From contig BEHV01000003.1 of assembly GCA_002898315.1 (NCBI GenBank), positions 105,626 through 169,625 of the forward strand: a DNA stretch of 64,000 bases, in the 5' to 3' direction. The stretch's first letter is position 1; each line of letters starts with the position of its first letter. The notes under the pieces were generated by a model. That model had not been told where the DNA came from. It saw nothing but the letters and a program-made list of their open reading frames with translations, and did not search any database. Both the position numbers and the translations under genes were made by a program. Origin of the DNA: a bacterium HR19. GTDB taxonomy: Bacteria; Calescibacteriota; Calescibacteriia; Calescibacteriales; Calescibacteriaceae. Shown piece by piece: positions 1 to 7,965 of this stretch.

Positions 1-179
1 ATCGCCTGTGGTTTTATAACTCTCTGCTTTATGACAAGTTCTTTGAGCTGTATTACTTTCTTCTGACCTCCTGCTTTACCTCCCTTTTTCTGCGCAAATG
101 CATATGGACTTAAAAAAAGAAAGGAAACCAAAATAACAAAAAACACTCTCTTTGAAAATTTTTTTATACCCAAAACCAT
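1..179 (-). CDS. Secreted protein, N-terminal part only (runs off left edge)
   Basis: Reading the reverse strand from ATG at 179 gives 59 open codons to the window edge. Residues 6-29 form a clear Sec signal peptide: basic KKFSKR, a hydrophobic core VFFVILVSFLFL, and a likely cleavage site after AFA (residue 29). The mature part starts with a Gly/Lys-rich linker followed by KELVIKQRVIKPQ. From memory this resembles a short Glu-Leu-Val ... Pro-Gln segment found after the signal peptide in some delta-proteobacterial TonB/AgmX-associated secreted proteins; that assignment is an inference. The gene diverges from the next one, with about 97 bp between the starts. Confidence 0.6.
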   Translation of the reverse strand, partial: MVLGIKKFSKRVFFVILVSFLFLSPYAFAQKKGGKAGGQKKVIQLKELVIKQRVIKPQA

Positions 180-276
180 AAACAAAATCACAAAACTTTT
201 CAAAAATGATTATATATTTAATAAATCCAATTCCTTAATTAAAAATTAGCAATTTTTAGAAGATTTTTCAACAAAA

Positions 277-783
277 ATGAAAAAGATACCTCTAAAAAAC
301 ATTTTGAGATATGCGATAAATTATTGTGGGAAGGATGAAAGAAAACTGAAACTAGTTCTCAACTTCATAGAAAATCTCATAGAGCGAAAAATTGAAAGCG
401 CATATATAGACCAAGAAGATGAATTGTATTTCGGAGAACAAAAAAAGATAGAGCTGAAAATAGATGAAGATGTTATAAGATTCACAAGATTAGCAGAAGA
501 GATAGGAAAATCAGCAAGCGGGCTTTTATGCGAACTGATATGTGAAAAATTTGGAATAAGCGCAAAAATAAACACAAGAAAACCAAAAGAAAAAAAGTTA
601 AACGGAACAATTTCACTCAAAATCCCCATGCATATATGCAGAAAAATAGAAAAAATCACAAGAGGTGTGAAAATATCTGAAATAGCAAGAGAAATAATAA
701 AAGAAGCAAATGAGAGCATTCTCAAAACTGATAAAAGCGAGAAATTAAGCTTTAACATATTCAAAAATAGCGCGATTAACTAA
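277..783 (+). CDS. Hypothetical protein with two ribbon-helix-helix-like segments
   Basis: 168 residues, not recognised as a named family. Two segments share one pattern, a short beta strand followed by two helices: residues 57-93 (KIELKIDEDV, then AEEIGKSASGLL) and residues 110-146 (TISLKIPMHI, then VKISEIAREI). This is the layout of a ribbon-helix-helix DNA-binding motif, so the chain may be a single-polypeptide RHH pseudo-dimer. Residues 1-50 look helical and charged. The start at 277 has no Shine-Dalgarno. It precedes a second small DNA-binding-like gene in the same direction, 47 bp away. Function as a regulator is inferred from fold pattern only. Confidence 0.6.
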   Translation: MKKIPLKNILRYAINYCGKDERKLKLVLNFIENLIERKIESAYIDQEDELYFGEQKKIELKIDEDVIRFTRLAEEIGKSASGLLCELICEKFGISAKINTRKPKEKKLNGTISLKIPMHICRKIEKITRGVKISEIAREIIKEANESILKTDKSEKLSFNIFKNSAIN

Positions 784-830
784 ATCAATACTCTTGACTA
801 TGGTGAAGTAAAAAAGGAAGGAGAAAAATT

Positions 831-1133
831 ATGAGAGCAAAACAAGAAGGAATTTCATCATCAAAAAAAATCACAGGGAAGGAAAGAAAAATAGAAAAGT
901 ACAAAGAGAAGATAAGAAGGGAAATATCAAGAAACGGGTATATATATGGCACAATAAGAGAACTTTCCGAATGCCTCAGAATACCCCTATCAACTCTATA
1001 TAAAATAATGAAATCCGAAGAATTCAAGACAGAAAAAATAAAGAACGCAAAGAACCGTTATTATTTCCTGACAGATCAGAAAAGCAGATCAAAACCTGCT
1101 GAAAAAAAATCTCCAGACAGAAAAACTAAATCG
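831..1133 (+). CDS. Small basic HTH-like protein
   Basis: About 100 residues, strongly basic, with Lys-rich tails at both ends. The middle (about residues 42-85) reads as a helix-turn-helix with a wing: TIRELSECLRIPLSTLYKIM, followed by KNRYYFL. A strong Shine-Dalgarno (AAGGAAGGAG) lies a few bases before the ATG, unlike most genes here. The same module occurs twice in the gene at 45483. Likely a small DNA-binding protein or nucleoid-type factor; the target is unknown. Stop codon is TAA close to 1136. Confidence 0.6.
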
Positions 1134-1173
1134 TAAAACCTTTCGGAGAAAAATAAAGCATCTCCTTCTTATC

Positions 1174-1180
1174 TTAAAAT
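1174..1180 (+). promoter_or_regulatory. -10-like box TTAAAAT for a leaderless rdgB transcript
   Basis: TTAAAAT ends 7 nt before the ATG at 1188 and no Shine-Dalgarno is present. This spacing puts transcription start on or next to the start codon. The same arrangement recurs at many genes in the window. Confidence 0.5.
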
Positions 1181-1187
1181 TTTGGGT

Positions 1188-1793
1188 ATGTTAGAGGTAT
1201 TTGTAGCAACTCAAAATCAGGGAAAACAGAGAGAAATAAAAGAAATATTGAAGATGATTTCAAGGGAAATAAAAAAAGACATCATCCCGATTTTTCCATC
1301 AGAAAAAGAAACAGTTCCAGAAAACGGGAAAACATATCTTGAGAACGCTTTGTCAAAAGCTCTTTGGTGGAGAGAAAAGAGAAATATGAAAAAAATACCA
1401 ATAATATCAGAAGATTCGGGAATTGAAATATTTGCTCTTGATAAGTTCCCCGGTGTTATGTCTTCTCTTGTTCCCCACAGAGATTCAACCGATATAGATA
1501 GATGCCTTTTTATTCTTCACAAGATGAAAGGCATATCAAACAGAGAAGCAAGATATGTATCTTATGTCGTAATACTTTTACCAGAAGAAGATATATGGTT
1601 TTCAGATTTTGGCGAAACATACGGAATAATTGCAGATGAAATTAAAGGAAACGGAGGGTTTGGATACGACCCAATATTTTACTTACCTGAAATTGGCAAG
1701 ACATTCGGAGAAGCACATCTTGAAGAAAAAATAATACATTCTCACAGATGGAAAGCTTTCAAAAAACTCACCAAGGTTTTTGAAAAACTATGA
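1188..1793 (+). CDS. rdgB: XTP/dITP diphosphatase (RdgB/HAM1 family)
   Basis: Hydrolyses non-canonical purine NTPs (dITP, XTP) to monophosphates, keeping them out of nucleic acids. The family signatures are all present: ATQNQGKQREI near the N-terminus, SEDSGIEIFALDKFPGV in the middle, GFGYDPIF and SHRWKA towards the end. Length of 201 residues fits the family. I prefer ATG 1188 over TTG 1182 because a -10-like TTAAAAT sits 7 nt upstream and 1188 matches the usual short N-terminus. The stop overlaps the next start as ATGA, so thpR is probably translationally coupled. Confidence 0.93.
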   Translation: MLEVFVATQNQGKQREIKEILKMISREIKKDIIPIFPSEKETVPENGKTYLENALSKALWWREKRNMKKIPIISEDSGIEIFALDKFPGVMSSLVPHRDSTDIDRCLFILHKMKGISNREARYVSYVVILLPEEDIWFSDFGETYGIIADEIKGNGGFGYDPIFYLPEIGKTFGEAHLEEKIIHSHRWKAFKKLTKVFEKL

Positions 1794-2347
1794 TAAGAGC
1801 TTTCATAGGAATAAAAATACCAGAAGAAATAACAGAAAAAATTGATAGCTTCTCAAAAGAAAAACTCAAAAACATCAAAAACATAAAAAGAGTTGAAAAA
1901 GAGAATCTTCACATAACTCTAAAATTTCTCGGAGAAATAAGGGAAGAAGAAGTGGAAAGAATAAAAGAAGAGCTGAAAAAAATCTCGTTCAGAAAATTTG
2001 AGATAAAAATAAAAGGCTTAGGAGTTTTCCCGAGCATAAGTAATCCGAAAGTGATATGGATAGGAGGGGAATCAGAAAAAATACAGATGCTCAAAAGAGA
2101 AATAGATCTACACATAAAAAACTCGCAAATAAACATCAAAAAAGAAGATGATAGACCTTTCATAATACACATAACAATGGGGAGAATAAAAAAAGAGGGA
2201 GAGAAAGAAAGTGAAAAAATAAAGCGGTTAGTCAAGGAAAATCCCGATTTTGGGCATTTTTATGCAGAAGAATTTATTCTGTTCCAGAGCATACTGACCC
2301 CTAATGGACCAATATACAAAGTTTTAGAAAAATTTCTGCTCCTATAA
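1790..2347 (+). CDS. thpR: RNA 2',3'-cyclic phosphodiesterase (2H/LigT family)
   Basis: 185 residues of the two-histidine phosphoesterase fold. Both catalytic H-x-T motifs are visible: HITL at residues 41-44 and HITM at 127-130. The N-terminus RAFIGIKIPEE is typical of ThpR. The family opens 2',3'-cyclic phosphate ends of RNA; the physiological substrate is often unclear. Its ATG overlaps the rdgB stop by 4 nt, so the two form one operon. It converges on the HemQ-like gene with a 51 bp gap. Confidence 0.88.
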   Translation: MIRAFIGIKIPEEITEKIDSFSKEKLKNIKNIKRVEKENLHITLKFLGEIREEEVERIKEELKKISFRKFEIKIKGLGVFPSISNPKVIWIGGESEKIQMLKREIDLHIKNSQINIKKEDDRPFIIHITMGRIKKEGEKESEKIKRLVKENPDFGHFYAEEFILFQSILTPNGPIYKVLEKFLLL

Positions 2348-2398
2348 ATAAAACTCCGAACCCATAAAGAAAAAGAGAATTAAGAAAAGTCAAAAATC

Positions 2399-3058
2399 TC
2401 AAAGAAGGTTATCAGGAGAAGAGTAAATCGCAGTTATTATAGGAGTATCTCTCAAAGTGTATCGTCTTGCTTCTGTTTCTCTGAGCTCCATAACGAGGTC
2501 TTGAAAAGCAATAAGGTCATCGGTTTCGTATGCGACTATGAATTCCTGATCATCTATACCAAAAGAATAAGCGAGAAGTTGTTTGACAGAAGGATATTTC
2601 CGCCCGACTTTTATGTGTTCCAACATCATCTCTGCCCTCTTTTTGAAGTCGGTAAGATACCAATCAGATGTTTTCACGAAAGGATAAACAATAAGATATT
2701 TTCCTCTTTTTGAGTTTCCAACGATGGCATAATCGTCAAGAGGAACTTTCGTTCCGTACTTTGACTTCCTTATTATGCCAGAGAAAATATATGGTATTTC
2801 GCTTCTTTTACCAAGAGCGGTTCTCATCATATTTCTGACTCTTTCAGCTAACTTTGAAAAATCATTATGCATATGGAAAATCAAAATACTGCTTTCTTTT
2901 CTTATACCTTCTGTGATGTAAGTTGATGTGAAGAACTCTTCCGAAACGATATGACTTAAAAACTCGTTTTTTTCTGCGTCAGAATAATGAGAAGGAAGTT
3001 TCATCCCGACAAACTGAACAAACATTCCTTCTATATCATCTATCGTCTTAAAATGCAT
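2399..3058 (-). CDS. hemQ: Chlorite-dismutase-family haem protein, probably coproheme decarboxylase HemQ
   Basis: 219 residues. The C-terminal half carries the family core: YPFVKTSDWY at 125-134, MLEHIKVG around the candidate proximal His148, VKQLL with Gln160, then SFGIDDQEF at 165-173. HemQ converts Fe-coproporphyrin III to haem b in the coproporphyrin-dependent pathway. As I recall the alignment, the residue near Gln160 is Arg in true chlorite dismutases and Gln in HemQ, so HemQ is favoured; I could not align it. No other haem gene lies in the window. The start has no Shine-Dalgarno but has a TAAGAT box 8 nt upstream. Confidence 0.85.
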   Translation of the reverse strand: MHFKTIDDIEGMFVQFVGMKLPSHYSDAEKNEFLSHIVSEEFFTSTYITEGIRKESSILIFHMHNDFSKLAERVRNMMRTALGKRSEIPYIFSGIIRKSKYGTKVPLDDYAIVGNSKRGKYLIVYPFVKTSDWYLTDFKKRAEMMLEHIKVGRKYPSVKQLLAYSFGIDDQEFIVAYETDDLIAFQDLVMELRETEARRYTLRDTPIITAIYSSPDNLL

Positions 3059-3066
3059 ATCAGATA

Positions 3067-3072
3067 ATCTTA
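3067..3072 (-). promoter_or_regulatory. -10-like box TAAGAT for leaderless hemQ
   Basis: On the reverse strand TAAGAT ends 8 nt before the ATG at 3058, with no Shine-Dalgarno. It lies at one end of the 166 bp AT-rich divergent spacer before the glycosyltransferase gene, in which I see no other structure. Confidence 0.45.
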
Positions 3073-3224
3073 AAAAGAAAAAATAGAAAGGTCAAAAATA
3101 AAATAAAATTTATCAAAAATAAACTCCTTGAAAAAATTAAAAAAGTTTGTGAAATCTCAAATTTTTCTTCAAAAAAATTTTCTGCATTCAAAAAAACCGT
3201 ATTGGAAGAACTTTAAGATATTCT

Positions 3225-3674
3225 ATGCTGACAACAATCTCTGTGTTTATCTTTTTCGTTCTTTCACTCATCGGTTTTTTTAGAATAATAAACTTCTACT
3301 ATTTTCAGAAAAACCCTAAATACAATAAGATAAAACCAAAATCTATTTCACTGATTATTCCTGCAAGAAACGAAGAAAAAAGAATAGAAAAGTTACTCAA
3401 ATCAATACCAAAAGAAGAAATTTTATCAGAAGTATTAGTTGTTGATGATAACTCTACTGATAAAACAGAAGAAATTTCGAGAAAATACGGAGCAAGAGTT
3501 CTGAAAATCAAGGATTTTTACCCTGAAAAAGAAGGGAAAAGCATTGCCTGCTATGTTGGTGCTATAAACTCAAAAGGTGAATTTCTTCTCTTCGTTGATG
3601 CAGATGTTTTTTTGAGAAATCGGCTTTCAGCTACATTCTTGAAAATATACCAGCAGAAGGAACCCTTACTATAA
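3225..3674 (+). CDS. CrtQ-like family 2 glycosyltransferase, N-terminal half (frameshifted)
   Basis: One membrane segment (residues about 4-23), then the GT-A nucleotide-binding start SLIIPARNEE, VVDDNSTDKTEE and the metal-binding DxD in FVDADVF. After that Asp motif the frame leaves the family: residues from about 131 (RNRLSATF) are not homologous. The correct continuation lies one frame over, reading FFEKSAFSYILENIPAEG, and joins the next ORF exactly. The switch falls in a run of seven T at 3607-3613; eight T would restore one 368-codon gene. The start follows a TTTAAGAT box with no Shine-Dalgarno. Likely transfers a sugar to a membrane lipid or carotenoid-like acceptor (inference). Confidence 0.8.
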   Translation: MLTTISVFIFFVLSLIGFFRIINFYYFQKNPKYNKIKPKSISLIIPARNEEKRIEKLLKSIPKEEILSEVLVVDDNSTDKTEEISRKYGARVLKIKDFYPEKEGKSIACYVGAINSKGEFLLFVDADVFLRNRLSATFLKIYQQKEPLL

Positions 3675-4330
3675 TGCCATACCATCAAACTGAAAAGTTA
3701 TACGAACAATTTTCTCTATATTCAAACCTCATCGCATTACTCGGTGTTAAGATAGGTAAATTTTCAGACCCGATAAGTTTAGAAAATGGATATTTCGGTC
3801 CATTTTTCCTGATAAAAAGAGAAGATTATTTCAAAGCGGGCGGACATAAGAGTGTAGAAGACAGTATAATAGAGGATTTAATGCTGGGGAAAAAGATAGT
3901 GCGTGCTGGAATAAAAATCTACTCTATACCTCACAAAAAGATGATAAAGTTCAGAATGTATCCAGAAGGTATAAAGAGCTTGTTTATTGGCTGGGTGAAA
4001 AATATGGCATCAGGAGCTATAAATACATCTCTTTTTGTCATAGTGATAGTTTCTAGTATTCTTGCTCTGTCATTTATAATACCCTCAAAGCTGATAGAAG
4101 GAATTAAAAACACAGATATTTTAAGCGTATCAATCTACTCTTTACTATATATCATATACTCTGTCATGCTTTATATTTGCGCAAGGAGTATAGGAAGCTT
4201 TGGTTTTCTAACCTGTTTGCTCTTCCCGATTTTCTCAAGCTTTTATTCAGCTGTATTCTTTACCTCAATATTCATCAAATTGTTCAAACTCCAAGTAAAT
4301 TGGAGAGGAAGAATAGTTCAGGTGAAATAA
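3674..4330 (+). CDS. CrtQ-like family 2 glycosyltransferase, C-terminal half (frameshifted)
   Basis: Continues the gene above. PYHQTEKLYEQ, FGPFFLIKREDYFKAGGH, IIEDLMLGKK and FRMYPEGIKSL are the acceptor-site half of CrtQ-like GT2 enzymes. Three to four membrane segments follow (about residues 118-200), ending in VNWRGR, a typical tail of this family. The ATG at 3674 is really an internal Met in PYHQ context, not a natural start; the frame is open upstream through the T run. It could be a dead gene, a phase-variable gene, slippage, or a sequencing error in a homopolymer. Confidence 0.8.
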   Translation: MPYHQTEKLYEQFSLYSNLIALLGVKIGKFSDPISLENGYFGPFFLIKREDYFKAGGHKSVEDSIIEDLMLGKKIVRAGIKIYSIPHKKMIKFRMYPEGIKSLFIGWVKNMASGAINTSLFVIVIVSSILALSFIIPSKLIEGIKNTDILSVSIYSLLYIIYSVMLYICARSIGSFGFLTCLLFPIFSSFYSAVFFTSIFIKLFKLQVNWRGRIVQVK

Positions 4331-4352
4331 AATCAATTTCATAGAGAAAACT

Positions 4353-4725
4353 TTGAAAGACCTTTCCGGAGAAGCAGAAGAAAAATCCCCCCTCTCTACT
4401 CTACGGGATAGAAGATATAAGTATTGAAAAATTTGAGAACGTTGAGTTTCCGCATGAGAGACAAAAAAGAGTTGATAAGCTGTTTTTAGAGAAACTTGGT
4501 AGGAAAAGAAAAGGAATGTGTTTGAAAGAAGCGATAGATTTGGTTCTGCTGACAAAGTTTGGTAAAAAGTCAAAAGGAGTAATAAAGAAGATAAATCAGA
4601 TTGACAACCTAAAAAAGTTCAAAATCTTGAAGAAACAGGTTATCAAAGTCAAAAATCTCAAAGAACTTGAAAGAAAGTTGAACTTCAAAAACACACACAG
4701 CAAAAAAATGAAAATCACTCACTGA
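4353..4725 (+). pseudogene. Decayed small gene, C-terminus resembling the DUF4351 tail of Rpn-type nucleases
   Basis: This 384 bp stretch between the glycosyltransferase and the next gene has no intact ORF. One frame reads KDLSGEAEEKSP up to a run of six C at 4387-4392; just past it the frame shifts and stays open: YGIEDISIEKFENVEF ... to the stop at 4723. The last 70 residues (intact from ATG 4516) read LLTKFGKKSKGVIKKI ... VKNLKELERKL. That layout (+FG, then helices, then LkeLe..L) resembles the C-terminal DUF4351 domain of Rpn-family PD-(D/E)XK proteins. The identification is tentative; the frame break is plain. Confidence 0.35.
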
Positions 4726-5533
4726 AATATTCTCTGAAATCTTGAACAAAATCTCTGATATTTGTGAGAACACTTATTATCTGCTCTTGGGTATGTGCTA
4801 TTGGACCTATTTCAAAGGTAAAATTTCTGCTATAACCTACTGACTTGAAAGCAGAAAGAAGGTTTTTCCAATCAATAGTCCCTGTGCGTGGTGGATAATG
4901 AAGATCGCTCACTCCATCGTTATCTGAAATATGAGTTGCAAATATATTTGAAGAGAGGAGCTCTACAATTTTCTCTGGTGGTTTTTCCCATATATTAGCG
5001 TGTCCAACATCAAGACAAATACCCAACCTTTTATCTCCGTCTTTGAGATTTTTTCTCAGATGTGGAAGAAGGGATACGAGGTCTTTTGCGAGCGGAAATC
5101 CCATAGGGTCATTTTCAAGCGCAAAAACACAATCTGTTTTTGAATAAATAACTTCAAAGTTTTTCAAAAATATCTCAATGTCATCTCCAACATGCAGAAC
5201 AAAAGTTTCAACACCAATATAAGATAAAGCATCTATACAATTTAAAATCTCGTCTTTTGACTTCTGAGCTGAATCTTTATCTGAAAGAGAGACCTTGAAG
5301 GTATTGCCAGAAGAATCTTCTGCGTAAAGGGGGAGATGTGCGGTCTGGATTTTTATTGAGTATTTTTCTGACCAATCTTTGACTCTTTTTATAAATTCAC
5401 TTGATTTATAATTGAAGTGCTTTCCCATAGCCCAAAGCTCACACCTTGAAAAACCAAAATCGCTGAGAATACTGAAAACCTCTTCACTTATTTCAGATCT
5501 CAGAAAAAGTTGTGTTGAAATGCTGACTTTCAT
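4715..5533 (-). CDS. Sugar-phosphate isomerase/epimerase-like TIM barrel (AP-endonuclease family 2 fold)
   Basis: 272 residues. Barrel-strand motifs of the xylose-isomerase-like superfamily carry the expected metal ligands: QTAHLPLY, FVLHVGDD, FALENDP, GICLDVGHANIW, ATHISDNDG and TFEIGP. The exact substrate cannot be read from sequence; members include sugar isomerases, inosose dehydratases and endonuclease IV. The start lacks a Shine-Dalgarno and follows TTAATCTTATAG. It lies 97 bp downstream of the lipoprotein gene on the same strand and overlaps the end of the decayed gene by 11 bp. Confidence 0.8.
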   Translation of the reverse strand: MKVSISTQLFLRSEISEEVFSILSDFGFSRCELWAMGKHFNYKSSEFIKRVKDWSEKYSIKIQTAHLPLYAEDSSGNTFKVSLSDKDSAQKSKDEILNCIDALSYIGVETFVLHVGDDIEIFLKNFEVIYSKTDCVFALENDPMGFPLAKDLVSLLPHLRKNLKDGDKRLGICLDVGHANIWEKPPEKIVELLSSNIFATHISDNDGVSDLHYPPRTGTIDWKNLLSAFKSVGYSRNFTFEIGPIAHTQEQIISVLTNIRDFVQDFREYFSE

Positions 5534-5630
5534 AACCTATAAGATTAATAAGATAGCAAAACATATCATAATCTTTCTGTTTTCTTGTATCCACAATTGA
5601 CCAATTGAATTATTAAATTATCGGTAAAAT

Positions 5631-6458
5631 CTAAAAAACAAATGCGAAGTTCAGAGATGGAACATATGGGTGAAGGTCTGGCTCAAATAAAAGAAAAGTA
5701 GACAAAGGCAATACCAATCCCGCATAACCTATAACCTTGTTATCTATCATAGTCCAGTTAAATCCTAACGATGGTATGAAAAGAAGCCCGAATATACTTT
5801 TCCTCACTTTTATATTCTTATCAGATTTGATTAGCTCCTGCGATATATCTTGTATTACAGGAGATTCAAGAAAAAATCCTCCCAACCTGAAATTGAAGAA
5901 GAATCCGAAATTTGAATCGGGAATTTTTGTTGATATGTACATTTGCCCGTAGATATGAGCTTCTCCGAGATAAGTGCGTTTACCTTCTCGTGAAAAATTG
6001 TAGTCGGTCGCATAAGCTCCTCCCAATCCGATACCAAAAGCAAGAAGGGAACTCTTCCCAGAAATCCATCTTTTGATGTAAGACAAATCAGCAGTACCGA
6101 CATTATATTCTTTGCTCAGACCTGAAAAAATTATTCCTCCAACTCCAAGTCCAACCAATGAGTCGGAAAATTTATAAGAAAAAATAAGGTATGGTCTTAA
6201 ATTTGCAGCCCCCAGACCAAACCTGAAATTTCTATCTTCCTCTGCCTTCCCTTCGGCTACGGACTGATAATCGTAAAGAAGAAGTGGGACTATTTCGTTG
6301 GTTGATGGAGCAACCGACGCGCTACCAGCACCCTCCGCCTTTTTAGCGCAAGACGAAAGGAATAAAGATGAAATAAAAACAGCAGAAATCAGGATGAACC
6401 CAAAGAACTTTTCGCTATCACTGAAAAAACTGGGAGCCGAAAAATAAAAACCTCGCAT
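5631..6458 (-). CDS. Lipoprotein/outer-membrane barrel protein, unknown function
   Basis: 275 residues from ATG 6458 (a TTG at 6462-6464 is also in frame). A lipoprotein signal is visible: hydrophobic FGFILISAVFISSLFLSSC with lipobox LSSC at about residue 37. The rest is a series of alternating hydrophobic beta strands rich in Gly and aromatics and ends in Phe (NFAFVF), the usual mark of an outer-membrane beta barrel. It probably forms a small barrel in the outer membrane. A TTAAGAT box lies about 12 nt upstream of the ATG and no Shine-Dalgarno is present. It diverges from gltX with 72 bp between starts. Confidence 0.6.
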   Translation of the reverse strand: MRGFYFSAPSFFSDSEKFFGFILISAVFISSLFLSSCAKKAEGAGSASVAPSTNEIVPLLLYDYQSVAEGKAEEDRNFRFGLGAANLRPYLIFSYKFSDSLVGLGVGGIIFSGLSKEYNVGTADLSYIKRWISGKSSLLAFGIGLGGAYATDYNFSREGKRTYLGEAHIYGQMYISTKIPDSNFGFFFNFRLGGFFLESPVIQDISQELIKSDKNIKVRKSIFGLLFIPSLGFNWTMIDNKVIGYAGLVLPLSTFLLFEPDLHPYVPSLNFAFVF

Positions 6459-6516
6459 ACACAATAAATCTTAACAACAATAACAGAAAAATTCAATTTG
6501 TATATTGGAGCAACAT

Positions 6517-6522
6517 TACTAT
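6517..6522 (+). promoter_or_regulatory. -10-like box TACTAT for leaderless gltX
   Basis: TACTAT ends 8 nt before the ATG at 6531, inside the false N-terminal extension that starts at TTG 6498. This supports the shorter start. Confidence 0.4.
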
Positions 6523-6530
6523 TTTTTCTT

Positions 6531-7937
6531 ATGGTGATAACGAGGTTTGCTCCTTCACCTACTGGCAGATTTCATGTTGGAGTGGCAAGAACTGCACTGT
6601 TTTCATACCTCTGGGCTAAAAAAAACTCCGGAAAATTCATACTCAGAATAGATGACACAGATAAAGAACGCTCTAAAAAAGAATATGAAGACGAAATAAA
6701 AGAAGGGCTCAAATTTTTGGGGATTGAATGGGATTTTGAGTTCAGGCAATCTGAAAGGATTAAGATATACCAGAAAATCGCCTTTCAGCTTATCAAAGAT
6801 GGATACGCTTACAAATGCTACTGCACACCAGAAGAACTTGAAAGATATAGAGAAGAAGCTCTGAGGAAAAAAATCTCTCCGAAATATCCCGGAATATGCA
6901 GGAACAAAAAGCAGGAAGACAACGAAGGGAAACCATTTGCCATAAGGTTCAGAGTTCCAGAAGAAGAATTTGAAGTTGAATTTGAAGATATAGTCCTGGG
7001 GAAAATAAAAGTGAAAACAACAGATATAGAAGATTTCGCTCTTTTGAGGTCAGACGGAACACCAACATATAATCTCGCATCATGTGTAGATGATGCGGAT
7101 TTCAAGATAACTCATATAATAAGGGGAGCAGACCATATTTCAAACACTCCGAAACAAATTTTGCTCTTTAAGGTTTTGGGGCACATCCCACAGTTCGCCC
7201 ACATACCCCTTGTCCTACCCGATGAAGGAAAAGGAAAAATTTCAAAAAGAGCAGAAAAAGAGATAAGCGAAATATATATATCTGAACTCAAAAAAGACGG
7301 ATTTCTAAAAGAAGCAATAGTAAATCACCTAGCAAGGTTAGGATGGTCATACGGAGATAAAGAGATTTTTTCAATAGATGAACTCATAAAACTCTTTGAC
7401 ATAAAAGATATAAACAGAAGTCCCGCAAGATACAACTTTGATAAATTGTACTGGCTGAACTCTGAATGGATGAGAATTCTTGACGACACCGAGCTTGTTC
7501 AGAGATTAAAAGATTTTATGGATATAAAAGATGAAAACAAAGTTCTCTCAATAATACCGCAAGTAAAAGTGAGAGTCAAAACCCTAAAAGAGATGGCAGA
7601 GATGATTCAACCAATTTTTGAAATAACAAAATACGACGACGAAGGGAAGGAAAAATTTCTCAGAAACGAAAAAGCGAAAAAAATACTTGAGGAAGTAATT
7701 CAAGAGTTAGAAAATATAAAGATTGAAAGCGAGAACGCAAAAGCAGAGTTTGATAAAATGATGAAAAGCATAGCAGAAAAATATGGAGAGAAAGTTGTTT
7801 TTGTGGCTCAGGTTATGAGAATGGCAATATACGGAAAACTCGTAAGCCCACCTCTTTTTGACGTAATTAAAGTTATAGGAAAAGAAAAAGCTATTGAGAG
7901 AATAAACTCGGCAATAAAGTTAATAGAGTGCCAATAG
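6531..7937 (+). CDS. gltX: Glutamyl-tRNA synthetase
   Basis: Class I synthetase charging tRNA-Glu. With ATG 6531 the protein is 468 residues and begins MVITRFAPSPTG, with the HIGH-class site as HVG at 15-17. The KMSKS-class loop is KISKR (GKGKISKRAEKE). RIDDTDKERS, YKCYCTPEEL and IIRGADHISNTPKQ are typical. I reject the longer TTG 6498 start, because family members begin 3-5 residues before RFAPSPTG and a -10-like TACTAT lies just upstream of 6531. Whether it also charges tRNA-Gln cannot be decided here. Confidence 0.95.
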   Translation: MVITRFAPSPTGRFHVGVARTALFSYLWAKKNSGKFILRIDDTDKERSKKEYEDEIKEGLKFLGIEWDFEFRQSERIKIYQKIAFQLIKDGYAYKCYCTPEELERYREEALRKKISPKYPGICRNKKQEDNEGKPFAIRFRVPEEEFEVEFEDIVLGKIKVKTTDIEDFALLRSDGTPTYNLASCVDDADFKITHIIRGADHISNTPKQILLFKVLGHIPQFAHIPLVLPDEGKGKISKRAEKEISEIYISELKKDGFLKEAIVNHLARLGWSYGDKEIFSIDELIKLFDIKDINRSPARYNFDKLYWLNSEWMRILDDTELVQRLKDFMDIKDENKVLSIIPQVKVRVKTLKEMAEMIQPIFEITKYDDEGKEKFLRNEKAKKILEEVIQELENIKIESENAKAEFDKMMKSIAEKYGEKVVFVAQVMRMAIYGKLVSPPLFDVIKVIGKEKAIERINSAIKLIECQ

Positions 7938-7965
7938 AACAAGTTTGAACCAGAGGAAATTCAGT

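Noticed and set aside
4265..4573. Reverse frame of 102 codons across the glycosyltransferase end and the decayed gene
   Set aside because: It overlaps a clear GT2 C-terminus, has no ribosome site or box, and its composition looks like antisense.
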